Assembly (NCBI GenBank): GCA_017560285.1
Contig: JAFYOG010000154.1
Span: 1 to 10,512 of the forward strand
Length of the DNA: 10,512 bases
Source: Clostridia bacterium
Lineage (GTDB): Bacteria > Bacillota > Clostridia > Oscillospirales > CAG-382
Reading direction: 5' to 3'
Within the stretch, counting starts at the first letter, position 1, and each line of letters opens with the position of its first letter. The notes below the pieces were generated by a model. That model was not told the DNA's origin, made no database searches, and was given only the letters and a program-made list of their open reading frames with translations. Shown here piece after piece: positions 1 to 5,856 of the stretch. Made by a program: the position numbers and the translations under genes.

Positions 1-228
1 CTCGGTATCTAAAATAGTACCCACGTTAAGCATAACCTGCAAAAATACGTATGCAACAATGGCAACAGCCAAAACCGCCGTACCAAACTGGGCAAAAAAC
101 CGCTTTGATGCCTTTGCAAACCTGCCAAGATAATACAACGCGTAATCCCCCAAGGTGCGGTTCTTTTTAACCCGCCTTGTGGTGGGGGCAGTTGTTTGCT
201 TCTTTGCGGGCTTGTTATTATCTGCCAT
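1..228 (-). CDS. N-terminal part of a single-pass membrane protein, possibly HlyD-like adaptor (cut by window edge)
   Basis: Only the first 76 codons are in the window. The start ATG (226-228) has an AAAGGAG ribosome binding site about eight bases upstream. Residues 1-45 are rich in Lys, Arg and Thr (for example TTRRVKKNR). Residues 48-69 form one hydrophobic segment, so the protein probably has a cytoplasmic basic tail, one membrane helix and an outside C-terminal domain that is missing here. It lies 51 bp downstream of miaA on the same strand, and no promoter or terminator is seen between them, so the two are probably co-transcribed. In Clostridia a HlyD-family membrane-fusion-like protein often follows miaA, and the N-terminal layout would fit. 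That identity rests on context and memory of the family, not on a visible domain. Confidence 0.8.
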   Translation of the reverse strand, partial: MADNNKPAKKQTTAPTTRRVKKNRTLGDYALYYLGRFAKASKRFFAQFGTAVLAVAIVAYVFLQVMLNVGTILDTE

Positions 229-244
229 TATGGGTACTCCTTTC

Positions 245-279
245 TGAAAAATGAATAATGAATAATGAAAAATGAAAAA
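245..279. repeat. Five tandem copies of a 7-bp unit (TGAAAAA/TGAATAA)
   Basis: Five back-to-back 7-bp units occur in the order TGAAAAA, TGAATAA, TGAATAA, TGAAAAA, TGAAAAA. They abut the miaA stop codon (280-282) and end about 17 bp before the start of the next gene, just upstream of its ribosome binding site. The unit is not a multiple of three, but it lies outside coding sequence, so copy-number change would only alter intergenic length. Confidence 0.85.
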
Positions 280-1158
280 TTAAATGTAAATTATTTCGTC
301 TGCGGGCTTGCGGTTAAACCAGGTTAGCTGGCGCTTTGCATAATGCCGTGTGTTAAGGCAAATGCTTTGCTTTACCGTTTCTATATCCGTTTCGCCCCTA
401 AAATAAGGGTAAAATTCTTTATATCCAATAGCCTGCGATGCGGTAACCGTGCTTTCAAGCCCCATATCCCACAGCCTTTTAACCTCTTGCTCTAAGCCAA
501 GGTCAAACATCTTTTCAACGCGGGCATCTATGCGGGTATAAATAGTTTCCCGTTCTTTGGGGCAAATAAAAACCGTATACGGAGCATAAATGCTTTCTTC
601 CTCTTTGCTTTTTATATCAAGCTCGGTTTTGGTTTTGCCGGTTTTTTCGTAAATTTCTATGGCGCGGGCAACCCGCTTTATATTGTTGGGATGTATGGCT
701 TCCGCCGCCGCAGGGTCTATCTTTGCCAAACGGCTGTGCAAGGCTTCTGCGCCAAAGGTATCGGCAAAGGCAAAAAGCTCTTCCCGCAATTTAGGGTCGT
801 CCTCGGTGGCAGAAAGCTTGGTACCGCTTATAAGGGTATCTATATAAAGCCCCGTGCCCCCTGCGATAATAGGCATTTTCCCGCGGGAATAAATATCTGC
901 AATAGCGGCAGATGCAAGCGAAACGAACTTCGCGGCAGAAAAAGGCTCTTCTATATCCGCCACGTCAATAAGATGGTGGGGTATGCCTGCCATTTCTTCT
1001 GCGGTGGGCTTGGCGGTGCCAATATCCATACCGCGGTAGATTTGCATAGAATCACCGCTTATAACCTCGCCCCCAAGCTCTTGGGCTTTTTTCAGGGCGT
1101 ATGCACTTTTACCGCTTGCGGTAGGGCCTACCACAACAATAACAGGAATTTTGTTCAT
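280..1158 (-). CDS. miaA: tRNA dimethylallyltransferase MiaA
   Basis: This 292-residue enzyme transfers the dimethylallyl group from DMAPP to N6 of A37 in tRNAs that read codons beginning with U; it acts in the cytoplasm. The P-loop GPTASGKS is at residues 11-18. The DSMQIYRGMDIGTAKP block (36-51) holds the conserved Asp36, GGTGLY is at 100-105, and the C-terminal RQLTWF motif is at about 276-281. Length matches the family. The reading frame stays open upstream to 1227, but the family N-terminus begins just before the P-loop at MNKIPV, so I chose the ATG at 1156-1158. Its Shine-Dalgarno is weak, and Met codons five residues earlier are no better. A good promoter (1218-1246) gives a leader of roughly 53 nt that begins with a hairpin. 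The downstream membrane-protein gene is probably in the same transcript. Confidence 0.97.
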   Translation of the reverse strand: MNKIPVIVVVGPTASGKSAYALKKAQELGGEVISGDSMQIYRGMDIGTAKPTAEEMAGIPHHLIDVADIEEPFSAAKFVSLASAAIADIYSRGKMPIIAGGTGLYIDTLISGTKLSATEDDPKLREELFAFADTFGAEALHSRLAKIDPAAAEAIHPNNIKRVARAIEIYEKTGKTKTELDIKSKEEESIYAPYTVFICPKERETIYTRIDARVEKMFDLGLEQEVKRLWDMGLESTVTASQAIGYKEFYPYFRGETDIETVKQSICLNTRHYAKRQLTWFNRKPADEIIYI

Positions 1159-1185
1159 TGCAGGTACTTTCATAAAAAAGATATT

Positions 1186-1215
1186 AAAGCGCAGAAGGAA
1201 ACACTCCTGCGCTTT
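1186..1215 (-). terminator. Hairpin between the acyl-CoA synthetase gene and miaA; terminator and/or 5' leader hairpin
   Basis: The arms AAAGCGCAG and CTGCGCTTT (9 bp) flank a 12-base centre. On the minus strand the stem is followed by TTTAATATCTTTTTT. It lies 43 bp past the stop of the upstream synthetase gene, so it can end that transcript. It also overlaps the expected start of miaA mRNA, because the miaA -10 box ends at 1218. RNA starting near 1211-1213 would keep most of the stem as a 5'-terminal hairpin. An AGGAG sequence lies in the 5' arm and loop. Confidence 0.65.
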
Positions 1216-1217
1216 TA

Positions 1218-1246
1218 ATTTTACCACATAATTATTGAATGTTCAA
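1218..1246 (-). promoter_or_regulatory. Sigma-A promoter of miaA
   Basis: The -35 box TTGAAC (1241-1246) and -10 box TAAAAT (1218-1223) are separated by exactly 17 bases. Transcription would start near 1211, about 53 nt before the miaA start codon and within the first arm of the hairpin at 1186-1215. Confidence 0.8.
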
Positions 1247-1258
1247 CACCAAAAACAA

Positions 1259-3553
1259 TTAATTTTGTGAATCTTTTTTGCGTATTTCGGTTCTTCTTAT
1301 CTTACCCGAAATGGTTTTGGGCAATTCGGTAACAAACTCTACCTTTCTGGGGTACTTATAGGGTGCGGTATGAGTTTTTACGTAGTTCTGAATTTCCTTA
1401 ACCAATTCCTCCGAGGGCTCTTTATCCTTGGTAAGAACGATGGTAGCCTTAACTACCTGACCTCTGGTTTCGTCGGGAACGCCCGTAATAGCGCATTCCA
1501 AAACGTAGGGAAGCTCCATAATAACGCTTTCAATCTCGAAGGGTCCTATGCGGTAGCCGCTGGATTTAATAACGTCGTCCACTCTGCCCACGTACCAGAA
1601 GTTGCCGTCCTCGTCCCGCCATGCGGTATCGCCGGTGTGGTACATATCCTCGCAAAGCACTCTGTCGGTGGCTTCTTGGTTCTTATAATATCCAAGGAAC
1701 AAGCCAAAGGGTCTGGGCTCGCCCTTCTTAAGACGTATAACGATTTCGCCCTCTTCGCCAACGCCTGCGGGTGTGCCGTCATCAAGCACAAGGTCGATAT
1801 CGTATTGGGGGTTGGGCTTGCCCATAGAACCGGGCTTGGGCTCTGCCCCAAAAAGGTTACCTATAGCCAAGGTGGTTTCGGTCTGACCAAATGCTTCCAT
1901 AAGCTTTAGGCCGGTTGCGTTATAAAACAGCTTAAATACCTCGGGGTTAAGGGCTTCGCCCGCAATGGTGGCGTGCTTAAGCGAGGAAAGGTCGTATTTG
2001 GAAAGGTCCTCGCGGATAAAGAAGCGGTACATCGTGGGGGGCGCGCAGAAGGTGGTGATGTTATACTTTTTAAACATAGGCAAAAGCTTTGCCGCATCGA
2101 ACCTGTCGAAATCATAAACAAACACAGCCGCTTCGCACAGCCACTGACCGTAAAGCTTGCCCCAAAGCGCCTTGCCCCAGCCTGTATCCGAAATAGTAAA
2201 GTGCAATCCGTTGGGGTCTACGCAATGCCAATGCCTTGCGGTAACGATATGACCCAAGGGGTAGGTAAAGCTGTGCATAGCAAGCTTGGGATAACCGGTT
2301 GTACCCGAAGAGAAGAACATAACCGAAGGGTCGTCCTTGCTGTTGTTAACCCGCTTGAATACCGAGGAACAGTTGATAAAGCTGTTATCAAAATCCTCCC
2401 AGCCCTCTCTGCAGCCGCGCACCATAATCTTTTTGCGCAGGGTGGGGGCTTTTTCTGCGGCGCGGGCAGCTTCCTCGGCGGTGTTGCCGTCGGCGGTACA
2501 AACGATAGCGCTTATTTCGCCTGCGTTAAAGCGGTATTCAAAATCGTGCTCAACAAGCTGGTTGGTAGCGGGAACAGCCACCGCGCCAAGCTTGTGCAAC
2601 GCCATCATACATACCCAGAACTGCCAATGACGCTTTAAAACAAGCATTACTCTGTCGCCCTGCTGAATACCCAAAGAAGCAAAATAGTTTGCCGCTTTGT
2701 TAGAAAGGCGGGACATATCCGAAAAAGTAAATTCCATTTCGGTGCCGTCGTTGCCAACCCACTGAATACATTTTTTGTTGGGGCATTTTGCCGCCAAGGC
2801 ATCAACAACGTCGTAAGCAAAGTTAAAGTTATCGTTGCAGTGAAGCTTAATATCGGTAAGCTTGCCGTTTTCGTCAAAGGTTTCGTCGGCAAACTGCTTA
2901 TAAATACAGTTATCGTAGCTGTTAGCGGGAACAGCACCCTTAACACGCTCGTGGGCGGTCATATGGGCGTGCATTTCCTCGGCTTCGTCCCCAACCTTAT
3001 AAACTACCGCCAAAAAGGTACAGTCGGTACCGCCAACGGCTATCATACCGTGGGGGTGGGCACTGTCGTAATAAACGGTGTCGCCGGGGTTCATAACGTA
3101 AATATGCTTGCCAAGCTGAACCTTTAGCTGACCGGTAAGAATAAGGTTAAATTCCTGACCGCTGTGGGTAGCCAAGGGGATAGGCTTGCTTTGTGCTTCT
3201 TCCTCGTATTTTGCGGTAACGATAAAGGGTTCGCTCATACGGTTTTTAAGCAAGGGTGCCACGTGGCGGTATTCAAAGCCCTTTTCGCGCTTAATGGGCA
3301 TACCGCCCCCTGCGCGGGTAAGGTTATAAAAATCCAGCTTGGGGTCGCTGCCCGAAACAAGCTCGGATATATCCATACCCAAAAGCTTTGCGCACTTAAA
3401 CAGGAATGTAAACGAGAAATCCTCGTCCCCTGTTTCCAAGCGTAAATATTCCGCTTCGTCAATTCCGCAGGCGTCTGCCATAGCAGAAACGGGCACGTCT
3501 AAATTTTCTCTTGCCCATTTTAAACGGCCTGCAATAAGCTTGTTTTGTTCCAT
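1259..3553 (-). CDS. XRE helix-turn-helix / cupin / acyl-CoA synthetase (MACS-type) fusion protein
   Basis: This 764-residue fusion should activate a carboxylic acid to its CoA thioester through an acyl-adenylate. Residues 8-66 resemble an XRE/Cro helix-turn-helix. Residues about 125-190 are a small cupin barrel (H130, E134, then NPGDTVYYDSAHPHG at 155-169). Residues about 205-764 are an AMP-forming synthetase of the medium-chain acyl-CoA synthetase type: P-loop SSGTTGYPK at 415-423, EAFGQTETT at 553-561, YHTGD at 638-642, GRVDDVIKSSGYRIGPFEIE at 656-675, and catalytic Lys751 in PKTISGKIRR. The start ATG (3551-3553) has AGGAGG nine bases upstream; the longer open frame to 3631 runs into the leader and is not used. 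The leader is a T-box riboswitch with an isoleucine-like specifier. The acyl substrate cannot be read from sequence; branched short-chain acids such as 2-methylbutyrate, or propionate, fit the regulation. The HTH-cupin part may bind DNA or act only as an allosteric or assembly domain. Confidence 0.93.
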   Translation of the reverse strand: MEQNKLIAGRLKWARENLDVPVSAMADACGIDEAEYLRLETGDEDFSFTFLFKCAKLLGMDISELVSGSDPKLDFYNLTRAGGGMPIKREKGFEYRHVAPLLKNRMSEPFIVTAKYEEEAQSKPIPLATHSGQEFNLILTGQLKVQLGKHIYVMNPGDTVYYDSAHPHGMIAVGGTDCTFLAVVYKVGDEAEEMHAHMTAHERVKGAVPANSYDNCIYKQFADETFDENGKLTDIKLHCNDNFNFAYDVVDALAAKCPNKKCIQWVGNDGTEMEFTFSDMSRLSNKAANYFASLGIQQGDRVMLVLKRHWQFWVCMMALHKLGAVAVPATNQLVEHDFEYRFNAGEISAIVCTADGNTAEEAARAAEKAPTLRKKIMVRGCREGWEDFDNSFINCSSVFKRVNNSKDDPSVMFFSSGTTGYPKLAMHSFTYPLGHIVTARHWHCVDPNGLHFTISDTGWGKALWGKLYGQWLCEAAVFVYDFDRFDAAKLLPMFKKYNITTFCAPPTMYRFFIREDLSKYDLSSLKHATIAGEALNPEVFKLFYNATGLKLMEAFGQTETTLAIGNLFGAEPKPGSMGKPNPQYDIDLVLDDGTPAGVGEEGEIVIRLKKGEPRPFGLFLGYYKNQEATDRVLCEDMYHTGDTAWRDEDGNFWYVGRVDDVIKSSGYRIGPFEIESVIMELPYVLECAITGVPDETRGQVVKATIVLTKDKEPSEELVKEIQNYVKTHTAPYKYPRKVEFVTELPKTISGKIRRTEIRKKDSQN

Positions 3554-3603
3554 TGTGTTTTTCCTCCTAATAAGGTTAGATTGCTCACACAATATGCACC
3601 GGC

Positions 3604-3643
3604 AATATAAAATAAAACCGCACCTCTGCAAAGAGATGCGGTT
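3604..3643 (-). terminator. T-box-controlled intrinsic terminator
   Basis: The arms are AACCGCATCTCT (3632-3643) and AGAGGTGCGGTT (3616-3627), with one mismatch and a TTGC loop, followed by TTATTTTATATT. Its first arm is the same sequence that forms the 3' side of the antiterminator (CCGCAT plus CTCTTTGC), so the two structures exclude each other. It lies 62 bases upstream of the synthetase start codon. Confidence 0.92.
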
Positions 3644-3862
3644 ACATAAATAGCCACATTATACCACTCGTTTGCGGCGCAATAAATACGCGGTTCCCTT
3701 TAAATACGGCGGAAACTCCGGCATACCTTACTGTACGTTCGGGTATGCAGCTCGAAGGTGATAAGATATTTAGCCTGCTGTTGCCTCGCACCAAACGGCA
3801 ACTCTCTGAAAACAGTAGAAAAACATCCCGTGTCCTTGTCTGTGCTTTTGTGTGTAATTGTG
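3604..3862 (-). promoter_or_regulatory. T-box riboswitch leader, isoleucine-type specifier (ATC)
   Basis: On the minus strand all parts of a T-box are present in order. Stem I: AAGG (3834-3837) pairs with CCTT (3755-3758), next to a CGAGC k-turn-like element. GATGTTT (3821-3827) pairs with AAATATC (3765-3771). AGAGAG (3802-3807) and a TTGCC/GGCAA stem with a GGTG-containing loop form the distal end. The specifier loop TTATCA (3759-3764) contains ATC (3760-3762), six bases before GAGC as in the B. subtilis glyQS leader. Stem II is GCATACC/GGTATGC with CCGAACG and AGTA. The antiterminator is GCAAACGAG (3667-3675), the 7-nt bulge TGGTATA (3660-3666), ATGTGG/CCGCAT, then CTCTTTGC (3628-3635). It competes with the terminator. 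The bulge UGGU pairs with ACCA, the 3' end expected of tRNA-Ile. Uncharged tRNA should favour read-through into the synthetase gene. The T-box call is strong; the isoleucine call is good but not certain (CTT three bases earlier would mean Leu). Confidence 0.93.
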
Positions 3863-3868
3863 AAATGA

Positions 3869-3897
3869 ATATTAGCACAAAAAATCACTGTTGTCAA
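3869..3897 (-). promoter_or_regulatory. Consensus sigma-A promoter of the T-box leader
   Basis: A perfect -35 box TTGACA (3892-3897), a 17-base spacer and the -10 box TAATAT (3869-3874). Transcription should start near 3862, giving a leader of about 309 nt, the length expected of a T-box leader. A strong constitutive promoter fits control by transcription attenuation. Confidence 0.9.
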
Positions 3898-3948
3898 TAG
3901 CTTTAGGGTATTTTTTGCAAAAAAATCAAAATATAACAAAATTCGCTA

Positions 3949-3977
3949 TTTACATTTATAAAAATTAAGTTTATAAT
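3949..3977 (+). promoter_or_regulatory. Sigma-A promoter of the metallo-hydrolase gene
   Basis: The -35 box is TTTACA (3949-3954) and the -10 box is a perfect TATAAT (3972-3977), with a 17-base spacer. Transcription would start near 3984, about 27 nt before the start codon. It diverges from the T-box promoter, with about 50 very AT-rich bases between the two -35 boxes, including the palindrome TTTTTTGCAAAAAA at 3911-3924. Confidence 0.85.
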
Positions 3978-4010
3978 TAAATTCGCATACAGAAATAAGG
4001 AGCTTTAAAT

Positions 4011-4637
4011 ATGGTTGATATGATCGTAAAACGCGTTCCCGTAGGCAATTTGGGAACTAATTGCTATATATTAAAAAATGCCGAAACAAGGGATGCAATA
4101 GTTATCGACCCCGGCGCAGACCTTACCGTTATTCAGGATGCATTGCACCGCGCCGATGCTATTTGCCGTCTTATTTTGCTTACCCACGGCCATTTCGACC
4201 ATATCCTTGCCGTTGGGGACCTGCGGGGCATAAGCGTTCCCGTGGGTATACACAAAAACGATGCCCATATGCTTACCGAGCGTGATATGTTCTCGGCAAT
4301 AATCCCCTATGACCCCCGCCCCTTTGCCCCTGCGGAATACACCTTCGATAAAGAGGGGGAATATTCCATAGCCGGCTTCGATTTTTACGTAATCCCCACC
4401 CCCGGCCACACCCCCGGCAGTGTTTGCTATATGTTCGACGGAATGCTCTTCACCGGCGATACCTTGTTCCGCAACAGCATAGGCAGAACCGATTTAGGCG
4501 GCGACGAAGCGGCAATGATGCGTTCCCTGCGTGCCTTGCGCAACCTCCCCGGCGATTACGACGTTTACCCCGGCCACGACCGCCCCACCACCCTGCAGGA
4601 CGAGAGGGACAACAACCCTTATTTAAGGAATATATGA
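4011..4637 (+). CDS. MBL-fold metallo-hydrolase, glyoxalase II-like
   Basis: This 208-residue cytoplasmic protein is a single metallo-beta-lactamase-fold domain. The metal-binding residues are all present: THGHFDH at 58-64, His133 in PGHTPGS, Asp150 in TGDTLF, and His189 in PGHD. The N-terminal VGNLGTNCYIL and VIDPGAD segments are typical of the small hydroxyacylglutathione-hydrolase-like proteins common in Bacillota. The true substrate of most of these proteins is unknown; a thioesterase or glyoxalase II activity is the usual guess. The start has AAGGAG eight bases upstream. A promoter at 3949-3977 drives it as a single-gene unit, and the hairpin at 4643-4680 ends it. No signal peptide is seen. 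Confidence 0.93.
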   Translation: MVDMIVKRVPVGNLGTNCYILKNAETRDAIVIDPGADLTVIQDALHRADAICRLILLTHGHFDHILAVGDLRGISVPVGIHKNDAHMLTERDMFSAIIPYDPRPFAPAEYTFDKEGEYSIAGFDFYVIPTPGHTPGSVCYMFDGMLFTGDTLFRNSIGRTDLGGDEAAMMRSLRALRNLPGDYDVYPGHDRPTTLQDERDNNPYLRNI

Positions 4638-4642
4638 TAGAA

Positions 4643-4680
4643 AAAAGCTTCCCTTTGGGTTTTCCCAAAAGGAAGCTTTT
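4643..4680. terminator. Bidirectional terminator between the MBL hydrolase gene and mnmA
   Basis: A long stem, AAAAGCTTCC then CTTTGGG with its complement, 17 positions with one C-A mismatch, closes on a TTTT loop. T-rich bases follow on both strands (TTTTAATTTTC on plus, TTTTTTC on minus). It starts 5 bp past the plus-strand stop codon and overlaps the mnmA stop codon at 4679-4681, so one compact element serves both convergent genes. Confidence 0.92.
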
Positions 4681-5731
4681 AATTTTCTATAATCCCGCCG
4701 CCAAGCAATATATCGCCGCTGTAAAAAACAGCCGATTGCCCCGGGGTAACCGCCCTAACGGGGGTTGCGGTTTCTATTCTAAGCCTGCGGTTTTCCAAGG
4801 GAATAATACGGCAATCCACGGCGTTGGCGCGGTAGCGTATCTTGCATTGGCATTTAATATCTTGGGTGGGGAAATCCAAAGCCGAGAAGTTTGCCTCTCT
4901 AACCAAAAAGCTTGTGGTAAACAAATCGCCGTTACTGCCAAGAATAACACGGTTTTCCGCCATATCTCTGCCTATAACGTAAAGCGGCTCGCTGTATGCA
5001 ATACCCAGCCCCTTGCGCTGGCCGATGGTATAATGGCTTTGACCGTTATGCTTGCCCAGCGTTTTGCCGTTGGTGTGAACAAAATCACCCTTGCTTTCTT
5101 TTAAATCCGAAACACGGCTTAAAAACCCGCGGTAATCGCCATCGGGGATAAAGCAAATATCCTGACTGTCGCCCTTATTGGCAACGGCAAGCCCCAAGCC
5201 TTGCGCAATCTCGCGCACCTGCGATTTTGTATATTCCCCCAGCGGGGCAATAAAATTGCTTATCTGCTGTGCCGAAAGGCTCCAAAGCATATAGGTTTGG
5301 TCCTTGTTATCGTCCATAGCGCGGGCAATAACCTGCCTGTCGCCCTGTTTAACAACCCTTACGTAATGGCCCGTGGCGTATTTTTCTGCGCCGTTTTTGG
5401 TTGCAAAATCCACAAGACTGCCAAACTTAAGATGCTTGTTGCAAGCAATGCAGGGGTTTGGTGTTTCGCCGCGGCTGTAAGCAAGAATAAAATCGTTTAT
5501 TACTTTTTCTTTAAACTCTGCCTTAAGGTCTGCAAGATAATGGGGGACACCCATATTTTCGCAAAGCCTTTTTGCATCCTCTGCATCGGAAGCTGCAAAA
5601 TTGGGCAAAAGCTCGCTGCCAAAGCAAACCATGGTTATGCCGCTTACGTTATAGCCCTGTTGCTTTAACAAATGCAACGCCACGGCGCTGTCTACACCGC
5701 CGCTTACCGCTACAAAACAGCTTTCTGCCAT
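4679..5731 (-). CDS. mnmA: tRNA-specific 2-thiouridylase MnmA
   Basis: MnmA thiolates U34 of the Lys, Glu and Gln tRNAs, using ATP to adenylate the base and a relayed persulfide as sulfur donor. The 350-residue product has the PP-loop SGGVDS at 10-15, the first catalytic Cys in NPCIACN (Cys97, with an extra Cys94), and the second in GDSQDICFI (Cys193). GHYVR (121-125) and SHYTIGQRKGLG are also family blocks. Length is normal. The frame extends to 5785, but GGGAGG is eight bases before the ATG at 5729-5731 and only two before the ATG six bases further up, so the inner ATG is chosen. A promoter at 5757-5785 precedes it, and it shares a terminator with the convergent hydrolase gene. No sulfur-carrier gene such as iscS is adjacent in the window. 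Confidence 0.97.
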   Translation of the reverse strand: MAESCFVAVSGGVDSAVALHLLKQQGYNVSGITMVCFGSELLPNFAASDAEDAKRLCENMGVPHYLADLKAEFKEKVINDFILAYSRGETPNPCIACNKHLKFGSLVDFATKNGAEKYATGHYVRVVKQGDRQVIARAMDDNKDQTYMLWSLSAQQISNFIAPLGEYTKSQVREIAQGLGLAVANKGDSQDICFIPDGDYRGFLSRVSDLKESKGDFVHTNGKTLGKHNGQSHYTIGQRKGLGIAYSEPLYVIGRDMAENRVILGSNGDLFTTSFLVREANFSALDFPTQDIKCQCKIRYRANAVDCRIIPLENRRLRIETATPVRAVTPGQSAVFYSGDILLGGGIIEN

Positions 5732-5756
5732 TTGCATCACCTCCCGATTTTTATTT

Positions 5757-5785
5757 ATTCTACCATATATACTTATTTTTCGCAA
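5757..5785 (-). promoter_or_regulatory. Sigma-A promoter of mnmA
   Basis: The -35 box is TTGCGA (5780-5785) and the -10 box is TAGAAT (5757-5762), with a 17-base spacer. Transcription would start near 5750, about 20 nt before the start codon. Confidence 0.75.
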
Positions 5786-5856
5786 CGGTTTTGTAATAAT
5801 AAAATTGCCTTCGTAGTATAAATGGGGTGAAGATATTTTCCGAAGGAAGGATTTTT

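Noticed and set aside
3763..3765. CTT (leucine) as the T-box specifier
   Set aside because: The codon would be nine bases from GAGC and partly inside the paired AAATATC arm. ATC at 3760-3762 has the usual six-base spacing and a following A.
3642..3939. Two short minus-strand open frames (3642-3878 and 3700-3939) in the gap upstream of the synthetase
   Set aside because: They lie within the T-box leader and its promoter, have no ribosome binding site, and the RNA structure explains the sequence.
5791..5822. TTGTAA/TATAAA as the lipoprotein gene promoter
   Set aside because: The spacer is 20 bases, well outside the normal range, so it was not listed as a feature.
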